64,000 nucleotides of DNA from Profftia lariciata. Lineage in GTDB: Bacteria; Pseudomonadota; Gammaproteobacteria; Enterobacterales; Enterobacteriaceae. The DNA lies in contig NZ_CP045925.1 in assembly GCF_020541265.1 (NCBI RefSeq), forward strand, positions 1,054,001 to 1,118,000, read 5' to 3'. Below are positions 10,833-21,147 of this stretch, piece by piece (position 1 is the first letter of the stretch; the number at the start of each line of letters is the position of its first letter). Below the pieces are notes generated by a model. The model was not told the DNA's origin. It saw only the letters and a list, made by a program, of their open reading frames with translations, and searched no databases. A program made the translations under genes and the position numbers.

Positions 10833-11185
10833 TGAATAACTTATCCACAGAAAAACAATATTCTTTAATAAAAAAGAAATATATGCATAAAAACAGTATT
10901 AGTTCTTATACCATTGGTTTTATCTTATCTATTGTTTTAACTTTTATTCCATTTTGGATAGTGATAAACTCTAATACTACACACCAAAATATTTTAATAA
11001 TTGTTATTACTATGGCTGTAATACAAATATTTATTCATTTAATATTTTTTATGCATATGCGTCTTGTTTATGCAGAACGATGGAACTTGATATCTTTATT
11101 ATTTACCTTTTTAATTATTACAATTATTATAACTGGTTCTTTATGGATTATGTATAACCTTAATATTAATATGATAGTACAATAA
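10832..11185 (+). CDS. cyoD: Cytochrome bo3 ubiquinol oxidase subunit IV
   Basis: CyoD is the small three-helix subunit IV of the oxidase. I take the ATG at 10832, which overlaps the last base of the cyoC stop and gives 117 residues (E. coli 109). The in-frame ATG further upstream at 10766 lies well inside cyoC and is unlikely to be used. Recognisable parts are SSYTIGFILSIVLTFIPFW, a central helix ending in HLIFFMHM, and the C-terminal SLWIMYNLNINM. The N-terminal 20 residues are poorly conserved and slightly longer than in E. coli. Confidence 0.93.
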   Translation: MNNLSTEKQYSLIKKKYMHKNSISSYTIGFILSIVLTFIPFWIVINSNTTHQNILIIVITMAVIQIFIHLIFFMHMRLVYAERWNLISLLFTFLIITIIITGSLWIMYNLNINMIVQ

Positions 11186-11194
11186 AAACATTGC

Positions 11195-12049
11195 ATGATA
11201 ATTAAGCAATATTTACAAATAATAAAACCGGGAATTATCTTTGGTAATATAATTTCAGTTATTGGTGGATTTCTCTTAGCATCTAAAGGAAGGTTAGATA
11301 TACCTATATTTATTTATATAATTTTAGGTATATCGTTTGTAATTGCCTCAGCTTGTATATTTAATAATTATATTGATAGAGATATTGATAAAGTTATGGA
11401 GAGAACTAAACACCGTGTATTTGTAAAAGGTTTAATATCTTCTAAGATAACGTTAATTTATGCTATTTTGTTAGGTATAATTGGTATTATAATATTATAT
11501 TTAGCAGCTAATCCTCTTACTGTTGTATTAGCATTAATTGGATTTATTGTATATGTAGTGATTTATAGTCTTTATATGAAACGCAAATCTATTTATGGCA
11601 CTTTGATTGGCAGTTTATCTGGTGCAATGCCTCCAATTATCGGATATTGTGCAGTAAACAAAGATTTCGATACCGGTGCTTTAATTTTACTGACGATATT
11701 TTGTTCTTGGCAAATGCCACACTCTTATGCAATTGCAATCTTTCGTTTTACAGATTATCAAAAAGCTAAAATACCAGTTTTACCAGTTATGAAAGGAATT
11801 ACAGTAACAAAAAAACACATTACGATATATATTTTAGTTTTTATGGGCGCAACTATGATGTTGCCATTAGCTGGTTATGTTAATTATCAATATTTCACTG
11901 TAGTTGTTGTGGTAAGTTCTTATTGGTTATATTTATCTTTATCTGGGTATAGAAAAAAGGTAAATAATTTTCTATGGGCTCGTAAAATGTTTCTTTTTTC
12001 TATTGTTACTATTATTATTTTAAATATTATAATGTCTATTAACTATTAA
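11195..12049 (+). CDS. cyoE: Protohaem IX farnesyltransferase (haem O synthase)
   Basis: CyoE is a UbiA-family membrane prenyltransferase that attaches a farnesyl group to haem B, giving the haem O needed by CyoB. It has 284 residues (E. coli 296) and is about a dozen residues shorter at the C-terminus. The Asp-rich prenyl-diphosphate motif is visible in FNNYIDRDIDKVMERT, and the second conserved loop in YSLYMKRKSIYGTLIGS, followed by SGAMPPIIGYCAV. It starts 9 bases after cyoD and ends the operon. Its retention with all four subunits shows that aerobic respiration is still selected. Confidence 0.97.
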   Translation: MIIKQYLQIIKPGIIFGNIISVIGGFLLASKGRLDIPIFIYIILGISFVIASACIFNNYIDRDIDKVMERTKHRVFVKGLISSKITLIYAILLGIIGIIILYLAANPLTVVLALIGFIVYVVIYSLYMKRKSIYGTLIGSLSGAMPPIIGYCAVNKDFDTGALILLTIFCSWQMPHSYAIAIFRFTDYQKAKIPVLPVMKGITVTKKHITIYILVFMGATMMLPLAGYVNYQYFTVVVVVSSYWLYLSLSGYRKKVNNFLWARKMFLFSIVTIIILNIIMSINY

Positions 12050-12718
12050 TATTATATAGTAGAAAATATTTTATTAATTTTTTAAATTAATGGTTTTACT
12101 ATGAAATTATGCATTATATATAGCATAAATAATATATTTTCTGTTATCAAAAATATTTTTTTGAGGAATATACTAATCACTTTTTATAAAAAAATTTATA
12201 TATTCTAATTTAATAAAAGATATTTATAAAAGAATGATATATTAAAATTTTTAATTAAATTAATTAATTATTTGTACATTATATAATACACAATAAAAAT
12301 TTTAATAAAAATAAATAATTTAGATTGTTTAAGTATTAATACTAAATAATAATCCTTACTTAATAGTAATATAGTTAAATACGTTATATAATTATATATT
12401 ATAAAAATTATTAATAATATTATTTCTAATAATTTTATTAATAAGTTTAATTTTTATTATATCACTATATAATAATATAATTAATAAATTATTATATCTG
12501 TTCAAGTAAATAATATAAATTTTATAAAAAATTTATCGTAAAAGTTTCATTACATCATAATTATCTTTACTATGAAAATAGTAAATTTTAAGATTTATAA
12601 TAAATATATTTATTGTAATGACATACTTGAATATTTATTAAATATTTAATCTGCAAAATAATAAAAAATATTAAATCTTAACTAAATATTTAATATAATA
12701 ATAAACACCATTACATAA
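12050..12718. other. A/T-rich spacer between cyoE and proY (convergent)
   Basis: The two flanking genes converge here. Nothing recognisable is present in either strand apart from A/T-rich repeats of low complexity. Confidence 0.6.
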
Positions 12719-14095
12719 CTATTTATAGTTATGTAATTTAGTTGATCTCTTAATGAACAGATACCCTACAAATAAAAGAATTATCCATATAATACCTACA
12801 TATAATGAAATACGTGTATAAGGAAAGTAGCCAATTAGACTAATAATAAATACTAAAAAAATAATAGTCATCATCGAGGTTAGGGTGCCACCACGTAGTG
12901 GAAAATATAATTTTTTTATTTGTTGAGAATTTAAACTATTACGAAATGCAATATGAGATAATAAAATCATAATCCATACTAACATTGTTGCAAAAGTTGC
13001 TAATGAAGCAATCATTAGAAATATTTTCTCTGGTATAATATAATTTAAATACATTGCAAATAATAATGATATTATCATAGTAATTACAGTAATAAATGGA
13101 ATACCATTCTGCGAAACTTGTGAAAATATTTTTGGGGCATGACCCTGTTGCGCCATACCATGCAACATACGTCCTACACCAAATACATCACTATTAATTG
13201 CAGATAATGATGCAGTTATGGCCACTAAATTTAATATATCCATAGCTTTAGTCATCCCTATATGTTGAAACGTTAATACAAAAGGGCTACCTTGTGTCCC
13301 TACTTTATCCCATGGATAGATAGACATTATTATAAATAATGTGCTGACATAAAATAATAAAATACGTAAAGGTACTGAGTTAATTGCTTTAGGAATTGAT
13401 ATCTTTGGATTTTCAGCTTCACCTGAACTGATACCAATAATTTCAATTCCACCATAAGCAAACATAACCATCTGCAAAGCAATAATCATTCCTATCCAAC
13501 CATTACTAAAGAAACCACCGTTTGTCCATAAATTATGAATACCTGTAGGATGACCGTTATTACCAATGCCCCAAATCATAATACCAATACCTGATAAAAT
13601 CATAATAATAATAGTAATAACTTTAAAACATGACAGCCATAATTCAATTTCGCCAATTATTTGTACTTTCATGAGATTAACAGAGCCAATAATCAATACT
13701 ACAATAAACATCCATACCCAACGAGGTAAATCGGGAAACCAAGTGCTCATGTAAATACTACATGTTGTAACATCGGCAATAGCAACAATTAAAATTTCAA
13801 AACAATATGTCCAACCAGTAATATAACCAGCTATTGGTCCTAAATAATCATGAGCATAATATGAAAAAGAACTAACTTGTGGATTATTAACAGACATCTC
13901 ACCAAGCGCCCTCATAATAATAAAGACTACTAAACCACCAATTATATAAGATAATAAAACACTGGGACCTGCTATTTGTATGGCTTCAGCAGAGCCGTAA
14001 AAAAGACCTGTCCCTATAGCAGAACCAATAGCCATAAAACGAATATGACGCGTTTTAAGTGCGCGCTTAAGTTGATTATTAGGTAGTTGTTGCAT
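12719..14095 (-). CDS. proY: Amino-acid permease, ProY type
   Basis: This is an APC-superfamily inner-membrane amino-acid:proton symporter with 458 residues and about 12 membrane helices. It resembles E. coli ProY far more than the aromatic permeases; shared segments include IGSAIGTGLFYGSAEAI, TGWTYCFEILIVAIADVT and PTGIHNLWTNGGFFSNGW, plus a SAINSDVFGVGRMLHGMA loop. E. coli ProY is described as a cryptic proline transporter, so the exact substrate is uncertain. It lies downstream of brnQ on the same strand, the E. coli arrangement, with a 156-base gap. Keeping two amino-acid importers fits a cell that takes amino acids from its host. Confidence 0.88.
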   Translation of the reverse strand: MQQLPNNQLKRALKTRHIRFMAIGSAIGTGLFYGSAEAIQIAGPSVLLSYIIGGLVVFIIMRALGEMSVNNPQVSSFSYYAHDYLGPIAGYITGWTYCFEILIVAIADVTTCSIYMSTWFPDLPRWVWMFIVVLIIGSVNLMKVQIIGEIELWLSCFKVITIIIMILSGIGIMIWGIGNNGHPTGIHNLWTNGGFFSNGWIGMIIALQMVMFAYGGIEIIGISSGEAENPKISIPKAINSVPLRILLFYVSTLFIIMSIYPWDKVGTQGSPFVLTFQHIGMTKAMDILNLVAITASLSAINSDVFGVGRMLHGMAQQGHAPKIFSQVSQNGIPFITVITMIISLLFAMYLNYIIPEKIFLMIASLATFATMLVWIMILLSHIAFRNSLNSQQIKKLYFPLRGGTLTSMMTIIFLVFIISLIGYFPYTRISLYVGIIWIILLFVGYLFIKRSTKLHNYK

Positions 14096-14251
14096 AAAAT
14101 ACCAATAGATATCTTCTAAAGATATGGAGTTTATGTGATTTATTAGTGTTAGAGATAAATTATATTATTTATTATCTATATATGTGTGTAATAAACAAAT
14201 ATGTATCATAAAATATCTGTCTAAAATTATTTTAGTTATATATAACATATT

Positions 14252-15550
14252 TTATACGCCCATCTTACGATCATAAATTGCCATTGCAATCCACATTAAT
14301 AATGAAGGTAATATCCAATCTAAATTTTGATTAGATAATGGCCAATATTGAATCCAATGTAATATATGAACATTTGATATAAAATCTTTACATGCATCAA
14401 GTATACCAAACAATAAACTGATTATCATAACAGGAGAAAATACACGCGCAGCTTTATACCACCAATGCACAGTAAAGCTTAAAATAACTAAAAAAATACA
14501 TGGTGGATATATTATCCTAAGTATAGGGATAGAAATATGAATTAAATTATTCATACCTAAATTAGATATTACCATTGCAGTAATACCTACAATAAGGACT
14601 AACTTACGATAACTTAATGGTAGGTACTGAACAAAAAATTCAGCAGAAGCACATGTTAAACCAATCGCAGTTACAGCACACGCAATAAAAATTAATGCAG
14701 CTAAAAAAAGACTACCAATATTACCGAAGGTATACTGAACATAAGCATGCAAAACTTCTGTACCATTTTGTGCAACTGGGACTAATTGACCGCTGCTAGC
14801 ACCTAGAGCAAATAAGCTTAAATATACTAATATTAAACCGATACTGGCAATTAAACCTGCCCAAATTGTATAGCGAGTTAATAAATGTTTATCATATATA
14901 CCTCGAGAACGAATAGCATTAACAATAACTATACTGAATACCATTGCACCTATTGTATCCATAGTTAAATATCCATTGATACATCCACTAGCAAAAGGAG
15001 TTTCTTGGTATATTTTAATTGCTGGTATATGTGTACCTGCTGGCCATAAAATAGCAGCAACACTTAATACAGAAAGTGCAAAAATTTTTACAGGAGCTAA
15101 AATATGCCCCACAATATCTATTAATTTACCTGGATACATTGATACTGCAATGACCATGGCAAAGTATAGTATACTATAAATTAGTAGCAATACGTCATTA
15201 CTCCCCGTAAGAGGTGCAATACCAAGTTCAAACGAAACCGTTGCAGCACGTGGCATAGCAAATAATGGTCCTACGGATAAATAACATATTGTTGCAAGTA
15301 ATAAACCAGCTTTTCGACCAATTGGTGTGCTTAATTCATCAATTCTTCCCCCTACTTTTGCCAACGCTATCAAAGTAATAACAGGCAAACCAACTGCAGT
15401 AATAAGAAATCCTACAGCTGCTATCCAAACATAATCTCCAGATTGTAAGCCAACTATTGGAGGAAAAATGATATTACCCGCACCCACAAACAATGCAAAA
15501 GTCATTAAACCTAGTACTAAAATATCTTTAGATTTTAAGATATGGTTCAT
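14252..15550 (-). CDS. brnQ: Branched-chain amino acid carrier
   Basis: BrnQ is an LIVCS-family cation symporter for leucine, isoleucine and valine in the inner membrane. It has 432 residues (E. coli 439) and about 12 helices. Conserved segments are LVLGLMTFALFVGAGNIIFPP near the N-terminus (partial), YLSVGPLFAMPRAATVSFE, GYLTMDTIGAMVFSIVIVN and AVGLTCASAEFFVQYLPLSYR. The start ATG matches the family N-terminus. It forms a brnQ-proY pair as in E. coli and is divergent from accD. Ile and Val in the very A/T-rich proteome are used heavily, so import of branched-chain residues is plausible as an essential role. Confidence 0.96.
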   Translation of the reverse strand: MNHILKSKDILVLGLMTFALFVGAGNIIFPPIVGLQSGDYVWIAAVGFLITAVGLPVITLIALAKVGGRIDELSTPIGRKAGLLLATICYLSVGPLFAMPRAATVSFELGIAPLTGSNDVLLLIYSILYFAMVIAVSMYPGKLIDIVGHILAPVKIFALSVLSVAAILWPAGTHIPAIKIYQETPFASGCINGYLTMDTIGAMVFSIVIVNAIRSRGIYDKHLLTRYTIWAGLIASIGLILVYLSLFALGASSGQLVPVAQNGTEVLHAYVQYTFGNIGSLFLAALIFIACAVTAIGLTCASAEFFVQYLPLSYRKLVLIVGITAMVISNLGMNNLIHISIPILRIIYPPCIFLVILSFTVHWWYKAARVFSPVMIISLLFGILDACKDFISNVHILHWIQYWPLSNQNLDWILPSLLMWIAMAIYDRKMGV

Positions 15551-16516
15551 AATAGAATACTGTGCTACCTTGATTATCGTTGATAAATGTCAATAAATAT
15601 AAAATATATAAAATACAACTAACTTAGTAAAATAGTTCAACTATATTATTGTATACTGATTATAAATTTATATATAAAAATATTTTTTAAAAAAATAGTT
15701 ATTTCTTTGAATAAAGCAATATAGCTATAATTATAAATAAAAAATTAATTATTATCGCTCTGTATATATCAAGTATTTTATAAAGAATGTTATTTATTTC
15801 ATAATAATATTAAGACATAATTTAATGTTATCTTAAAATATTAATGAAAATTACTGAATTATATAGATAATATATTATTGTATTAAATACTATTTTATAA
15901 TTATTAAAATTAACATTTTGCATATATTTTTGTACAACATAATCTTATAAAAATTAATTTTTTATATTTTTTCATAAAAAATAATGCCGTTTAATATGTT
16001 ATTAACATTTGTAATGTTTTAATAATTTATAAAATATTATGATTATAATTAAATCATATTGTGAGCTATTTAACAATATTAATTAATACAAATAAATTAA
16101 ATAATAATATAAAATATTTTAGTAAAAAATCATCACAATATATTTAAAAGTCATAATTGATGCTTTCACATACATATATGTTCTTACTATAATTGAGTAT
16201 ATATCTAATATTATCACAATTCATAAAAATTAACTTTTTTAAAAAAATGTATCTATTATGTATAAATAGTATAAAATATTAAAAATTTTTTAATTATTTT
16301 TATTCAAGAATTTTTTAAAAATTTTATTTTCGTTATTAATAAATATACACATACTTATTTATTAGTATATTACTAATTTTTATAAAAATTTACACATTAT
16401 AATAATAGATAATCAATAGAAACTATTTTCAATATAACAAATAATTTTAAATTTATATTTTTAATACATAAAATATAAATATCGTATGTTATACGATTAC
16501 TAAAGGATAATTATTG
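15551..16516. other. Divergent A/T-rich spacer between brnQ and accD
   Basis: This spacer must hold the promoters of both brnQ (-) and accD (+). No operator or terminator could be defined by eye. In E. coli truA and dedA precede accD; no trace of either was recognised here. Confidence 0.55.
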
Positions 16517-17419
16517 ATGAGTTGGATTGAACATATTCTGAATAAAAGAAAAATTAGGCAACATCGTAAAATGATTATTCCTGAAGGAATATGGACTAAA
16601 TGTGATCGCTGCTATCAAATATTATATCGTGCTGAACTAAGACGTAATTTAGATGTTTGTCCTAAGTGTGATCATCATATGCGTATATCTGCGCGTCTTC
16701 GTTTACATACTATATTAGATACAGGTAGTGAAATAGAATTAGGTAGTGAATTAGAACCAAAAGATGTTATTAAGTTTAAAGATTCAAAGAGATATAAAGA
16801 TCGTTTATCATTAGCACAAAAAAATACTGGTGAAAAAGATGCATTAGTTGTAATGAAAGGAACATTAAAAAATATGTCTATTGTAGTTGCATCTTTTGAA
16901 TTTACTTTTATGGGTGGTTCAATGGCTTCTGTAGTTGGAGCACGTTTTATTCGTGCGATTACACAAGCAATAGAAGATAAATGTGCATTAATTTGTTTTT
17001 CTGCTAGTGGTGGTGCTCGTATGCAGGAAGCATTAATATCTTTAATGCAAATGGCAAAAACTAGTGCTGCATTAGCTAAATTACAAGAATACGGCTTACC
17101 TTATATCTCTATTTTAACTGATCCAACAATGGGTGGTGTATCTGCAAGTCTAGCAATGTTAGGAGATATCAATATAGCAGAACCTAATGCTCTTATTGGT
17201 TTTGCAGGTCCACGTGTTATTGAGCAAACAATGCGTGAACAACTGCCTGCTGGTTTTCAGCGTAGTGAATTTTTAATTGAGAAAGGAGCTATTGATATGA
17301 TTGTTCGTCGTCAAGATATGCGTAACAAAATAGCTAGTCTTGTAGCTAAAATGACAGGGCAAGCAGAACCTATTAGCAATGAAACTATTAATGATTTATC
17401 TATGCATCGTGAGATATAA
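16517..17419 (+). CDS. accD: Acetyl-CoA carboxylase carboxyltransferase beta subunit
   Basis: AccD forms the carboxyltransferase with AccA and makes malonyl-CoA, the first step of fatty-acid synthesis. I chose the ATG at 16517 (protein begins MSWIEH, 300 residues; E. coli 304) rather than the TTG one codon earlier; an AAGGA ribosome site lies about ten bases upstream. The zinc ribbon is complete: Cys29, Cys32, Cys48 and Cys51 in TKCDRC and CPKCDHH. The crotonase-like core keeps SASGGARMQEALISLMQMAK and DPTMGGVSAS. The proline-rich tail of the E. coli protein is reduced. It heads the accD-(folC)-dedD-cvpA-ubiX run. Confidence 0.97.
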   Translation: MSWIEHILNKRKIRQHRKMIIPEGIWTKCDRCYQILYRAELRRNLDVCPKCDHHMRISARLRLHTILDTGSEIELGSELEPKDVIKFKDSKRYKDRLSLAQKNTGEKDALVVMKGTLKNMSIVVASFEFTFMGGSMASVVGARFIRAITQAIEDKCALICFSASGGARMQEALISLMQMAKTSAALAKLQEYGLPYISILTDPTMGGVSASLAMLGDINIAEPNALIGFAGPRVIEQTMREQLPAGFQRSEFLIEKGAIDMIVRRQDMRNKIASLVAKMTGQAEPISNETINDLSMHREI

Positions 17420-17597
17420 TAAATGAAATTTAAGAGTATTTTATACTTTATGTATTTTACAAATATATCAAAATATTAGTAAAAATATTTTACATTTAAT
17501 ATAGTAATAATCTTATTTAAGATAATACATAAATTTTTTAAATTAGGTATATATTATGTTTATAAATAATTAATTATTTATGATTAACTTTTTAAGT

Positions 17598-18205
17598 TTT
17601 CAAGTTACATCATTATTAACATAATTATTAGAATATCTTAAAAAAAAGATTTAAGGTCTTATATTAGGATTTATACAAATCAAGCAAGTAGATAAAAATA
17701 AATTTTCTAAAAGTTGCTTTAATAAAATTTACTGCTATAGGGGCAAATAATAAAGTACTACTCATCAAATATTAGAAATAGTTACTATTATTTATAGCAT
17801 ATTATATTGGTGTTGATAATTCGCTATATCTAATATATTATACTAAACTTATTTATAGTTAAAATAGGACGTTTAAGATTATCAATACAAAACCTTTTTT
17901 TTATTTAGATACTGTCAATTATGAGTTATTTAGTTAGTCGTTTATAATAATTAATCTAGCAACACCATAAAAAATAAAATTTGATTATTTACGTGTAGTT
18001 ATAGAAATAATGATAGATTGATATATTGCAGGAATAATTAAGCATCTAAAACTTTAAATTAATAGATAATATTACGCTAAATTAAAATGATTATGAAGAC
18101 ATTTTCTTAAAAAGTTAATCTAGCATTTAGAGTAACCTAATGTATTTGCATATAGCAAGTACATAGATACAATTACTGCTAAATTCTATTCCACAAAATA
18201 TAATA
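17598..18205 (+). pseudogene. folC: folC relic (folylpolyglutamate/dihydrofolate synthase)
   Basis: This is a degraded copy of FolC, at the position where E. coli has folC (between accD and dedD). With many stops and frame changes, pieces still align in order: QVTSLLT at 17601 with the QATSPLAS start; the TAIGANNK patch and STTHQILEI in the next frame with the TNGKGTTCRTLES P-loop; YYIGVDNSLYLIYYT with YKVGVYSSPHLVRYT; and FDYLRVVIEIMID with LDVVILEVGLGGRLD. After about 18050 similarity fades. It can make no product. Loss removes dihydrofolate synthesis and polyglutamation unless another copy exists. The alignment was done from memory, so the borders are approximate. Confidence 0.8.
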
Positions 18206-18263
18206 ATTATTTGTAATTTTTTAATGTAGCTGTATGTATTATCAAAATCTTAAAAAATGGATA

Positions 18264-18590
18264 ATGCAATTGATAAATAAATTTTCAAATAAATTAATTA
18301 GTTTTATTATTATAACATCTATAAGTGTGATTATATTACCAGATTTATTACAACAAAAAAAAAATAATTATAATTATGAATTTACTGCTATTCCTTTAGC
18401 ACCAAAAATTCAGGAGATCTCTCCAACAAATATTATACCATCAATTAATCAATCATTAAGCAAAATGCCATATTATTCTCAAACATATTCTGATAATAAA
18501 ATACAACATGATAACAAAAACGTATCTCATCAAAATTGTAATAAAATATACAATATAAATAAACCTACACAGGTTATTCAAAAATCATAA
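18264..18590 (+). CDS. dedD: Truncated DedD (membrane anchor kept, SPOR domain lost)
   Basis: DedD is an inner-membrane cell-division protein whose periplasmic SPOR domain binds septal peptidoglycan. Here the ATG at 18264 (an alternative start lies at 18234) gives 108 residues, against 220 in E. coli. NKFSNKLISFIIITSISVII forms the single membrane helix, and LLQQKKNNYNYEFTAIPLAPK matches the E. coli segment LLDGQKKHYQDEFAAIPLVPK. The reading frame ends at 18590. The in-frame continuation after the stop (about 18560-18660, VIQKS, then ELLQQDYRIECI) resembles the start of a SPOR domain, so the truncation is by a stop codon and further decay. It is either a pseudogene or a surviving membrane stub. 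Confidence 0.75.
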   Translation: MQLINKFSNKLISFIIITSISVIILPDLLQQKKNNYNYEFTAIPLAPKIQEISPTNIIPSINQSLSKMPYYSQTYSDNKIQHDNKNVSHQNCNKIYNINKPTQVIQKS

Positions 18591-19418
18591 TACAATTTTT
18601 TATATTTCAAGGAGTTATTACAGCAAGATTATCGTATTGAGTGTATTCATGCTTAGTTTGCATATATTATATAATATAAAATAATCTACTTTTTAGAAGT
18701 AGATTGCTCTAAATAATATAACTTAAATAATATACGAAAATATCAAATTCTTTAAGAAGATCACTATTACTACTAACTAGTAATATAAAATATAATTATA
18801 TAAATAACATAGATTTTTGATAAAATATTGCAATAATAAAAATTATATATTTATATTATATAACTTTTTTATATGCATATTGAACAAGCATAATTTATAT
18901 TTTATTTTTAAATATAAGTATTGCTATATTATTATCTTATATACGAAAATATCAATTCATTAATATGTTATTTCATAATATTAAATTATTATAATATACT
19001 AAATCAAAAAATGATTAACATATTAAAATATAATAAGATAAACATGCATTATTTAATGTTTAAAAAACATACAGTAAATATACATTATTATCTATAATAG
19101 ATATGTATCTTAGATACAAATTATTACAATAAAATCGTTATTATATGTATAATACTTGTAAAGTATAAATAATTTTGTCAGTATATAATATATCAATTAT
19201 TATAAATAGTTACAATATATAAAATTATTAAAAATAAAATATTACTAATATACACGATAATATTATGATATAATACCATGTATATTAATAAAAAATAATA
19301 TAGAATATATTATAAATATAATTTAATTACATATGATGATATCAAGATATAATATTTATATATTTAGTTAAAATATACTTATTAATTCATTTAAAATAAT
19401 TTTAAAATTGGAATAATT
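18591..19418. other. Decayed 3' part of dedD, then A/T-rich spacer
   Basis: The first 80 bases look like the remains of the SPOR-domain coding region of dedD. A 9-bp stem-loop follows (listed separately). From about 18710 to cvpA I see nothing recognisable. Confidence 0.5.
18683..18705. terminator. Stem-loop downstream of dedD
   Basis: The arms 18683-18691 and 18697-18705 (AATCTACTT / AAGTAGATT) are exact reverse complements with a 5-base loop. The 3' flank (GCTCTAAATAAT) has no U run, so intrinsic termination is not supported; an RNA-end hairpin is possible. Confidence 0.3.
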
Positions 19419-19934
19419 ATGTTTTGGATTGATTGGGTCATTATTGGCATAATAATATTTTCGACATTAATAAGTTTAATTAGAGGATTTGTACGCGAAA
19501 CCTTATCACTCATTACTTGGGGTACAGCTTTCTTTATATCTAAAAATTTTTATGCTTATTTAGCTGTTTACTTAACTAGTTTTGGAGATGTCATAATACG
19601 TAATGGAATTGCAATTATTATTTTATTAATCGCAACATTAATTGTTGGGGCAATGATAAATTATATAATCATTTCATTAATTGAACAAACTGGACTAAGA
19701 GACACTGATTATATATTAGGAATATTTTTTGGTGTATTACGTGGGATATTCATAGCTTCAGTAATATTATTTTTTTTAGATACTTTTACCTCGATAGGAC
19801 AAAGTATGGCGTGGAAAAAATCACAAATGATTCCTCAATTTAGTTATATAATTAGATGGCTATGTGAATACTTACAAAGTAAATCAAGTTTTCTAATAGA
19901 AAATTTACCTTATATTACGACGCCATTAAAATAA
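19419..19934 (+). CDS. cvpA: CvpA family inner-membrane protein
   Basis: CvpA is a small four-helix inner-membrane protein. It is known for colicin V production in plasmid-bearing E. coli and is linked to envelope stress, but its true role is unclear. The 171 residues (E. coli 162) align throughout: MFWIDWVIIGIIIFSTLISL, RGFVRETLSLITWG, RNGIAIIILLIATLIVG, and the KSQMIPQFSYIIRWLCEYLQS tail. The start agrees with the family; GGA about 9 bases upstream is a weak ribosome site. In E. coli it is followed by purF, which is missing here. Confidence 0.95.
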   Translation: MFWIDWVIIGIIIFSTLISLIRGFVRETLSLITWGTAFFISKNFYAYLAVYLTSFGDVIIRNGIAIIILLIATLIVGAMINYIIISLIEQTGLRDTDYILGIFFGVLRGIFIASVILFFLDTFTSIGQSMAWKKSQMIPQFSYIIRWLCEYLQSKSSFLIENLPYITTPLK

Positions 19935-20243
19935 TTTTAATAAAAATTATATAATATATGGTTTATAGAATAATGATTATTGTATATAAAATAAATTTAT
20001 TTTATTTTTATAATAAATATAAAAATATAATATATTAAAGTATTTTAATACTATACTTATTAAGTAATATTTTAATATAAAATCTATTCAAATCAATAAA
20101 CTATTATAATGATAATAGAGTTATATGACTAAAAATATTCATTATATTTATATATCTTTAATGTTAATTTCTAAGAAATATTAAAATTGTAAGAGTATAC
20201 TTCATTTATACATGTTCGCAATAAATATGAGATTGTATAATTA
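19935..20243. other. Short spacer where purF is expected
   Basis: E. coli has purF (about 1.5 kb) between cvpA and ubiX. Only about 300 A/T-rich bases separate them here, and no PurF fragment is recognisable, so purF has been deleted or fully eroded at this locus. Confidence 0.6.
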
Positions 20244-20825
20244 ATGAAACGTATAATTATTGGTATTTCTGGAGCTAGTGGTGTTATTTATGGGAAACGT
20301 ATACTTGAGGTATTACGTGATACACCTAATATTGAAACTCATCTTATTATAAGTAATGCAGCGCGTAAAACAATAATACTAGAAACTAATTTACAATTAC
20401 ATGATTTTTATAATCTTGCAGATGTTGTACATAATACTCGCGATATTACTGCTAATATTGCTTCCGGGTCTTTTAAAACTGAAGGTATGATAATTATTCC
20501 TTGTTCAATTAAAACTTTATCTGGTATTGTACATAGTTATACTGATAATTTATTAATAAGATCAGCAGATGTAATTCTCAAAGAACGTCGTCGTTTAGTA
20601 CTGTGTGTACGTGAAACACCACTGCATTTAGGACATTTACGAATGCTTGCCAAAGCTGTAGAACTTGGTGCTATTATAATGCCGCCTGTTCCAGCATTTT
20701 ATCATCATCCAAAAACATTGCAGGATATTATTGATCAAACAATTAACCGTATTATAGATCAATTTGATATATATATTTCTCAAGATCTCTTTATTCGATG
20801 GCAAGGCAAATGTAATTTTTTATAA
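20244..20825 (+). CDS. ubiX: Flavin prenyltransferase
   Basis: UbiX joins dimethylallyl phosphate to FMN, making the prenylated flavin cofactor that UbiD uses in the decarboxylation step of ubiquinone synthesis. It has 193 residues (E. coli 189). The Rossmann-like flavoprotein fold is marked by IIIGISGASGVIYGKRILEVL at the N-terminus (partial), PCSIKTLSGIVHSYTDNL in the middle, the ETPLHLGHL loop, and PPVPAFYHHPKTL. All are near identical to E. coli. It works with the Cyo oxidase, which oxidises ubiquinol. It needs FMN, although the riboflavin genes seen nearby are dead. Confidence 0.97.
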   Translation: MKRIIIGISGASGVIYGKRILEVLRDTPNIETHLIISNAARKTIILETNLQLHDFYNLADVVHNTRDITANIASGSFKTEGMIIIPCSIKTLSGIVHSYTDNLLIRSADVILKERRRLVLCVRETPLHLGHLRMLAKAVELGAIIMPPVPAFYHHPKTLQDIIDQTINRIIDQFDIYISQDLFIRWQGKCNFL

Positions 20826-21147
20826 TATATTCAATGCATATAAAAATCTATTATTTTAAGGTATGTAAATACAATAATATATCACTGATATATCATTATT
20901 TATTATAGATAATCCATAAATTTTAAATTAAATACTATGTATTTAATTTATATTTCTATTAATTACAAGTACCTTAATTTTATAAAATAATGATTTTAAT
21001 ATAATAGTAAAAATATACTATATATAGTTATCACTTATGGATATCATTAATAACTAAATTTTTATATAAAATATATTATTAATTTAATAAAATATTTAAT
21101 ACAAAAGAGAATGTTCTAGTAAAGAAGTATCTAATTTAATCAAAATA
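20826..21147. other. A/T-rich spacer after ubiX
   Basis: No coding or RNA signal was recognised here. It separates ubiX from the 3' end of the ribD relic on the opposite strand. Confidence 0.55.
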
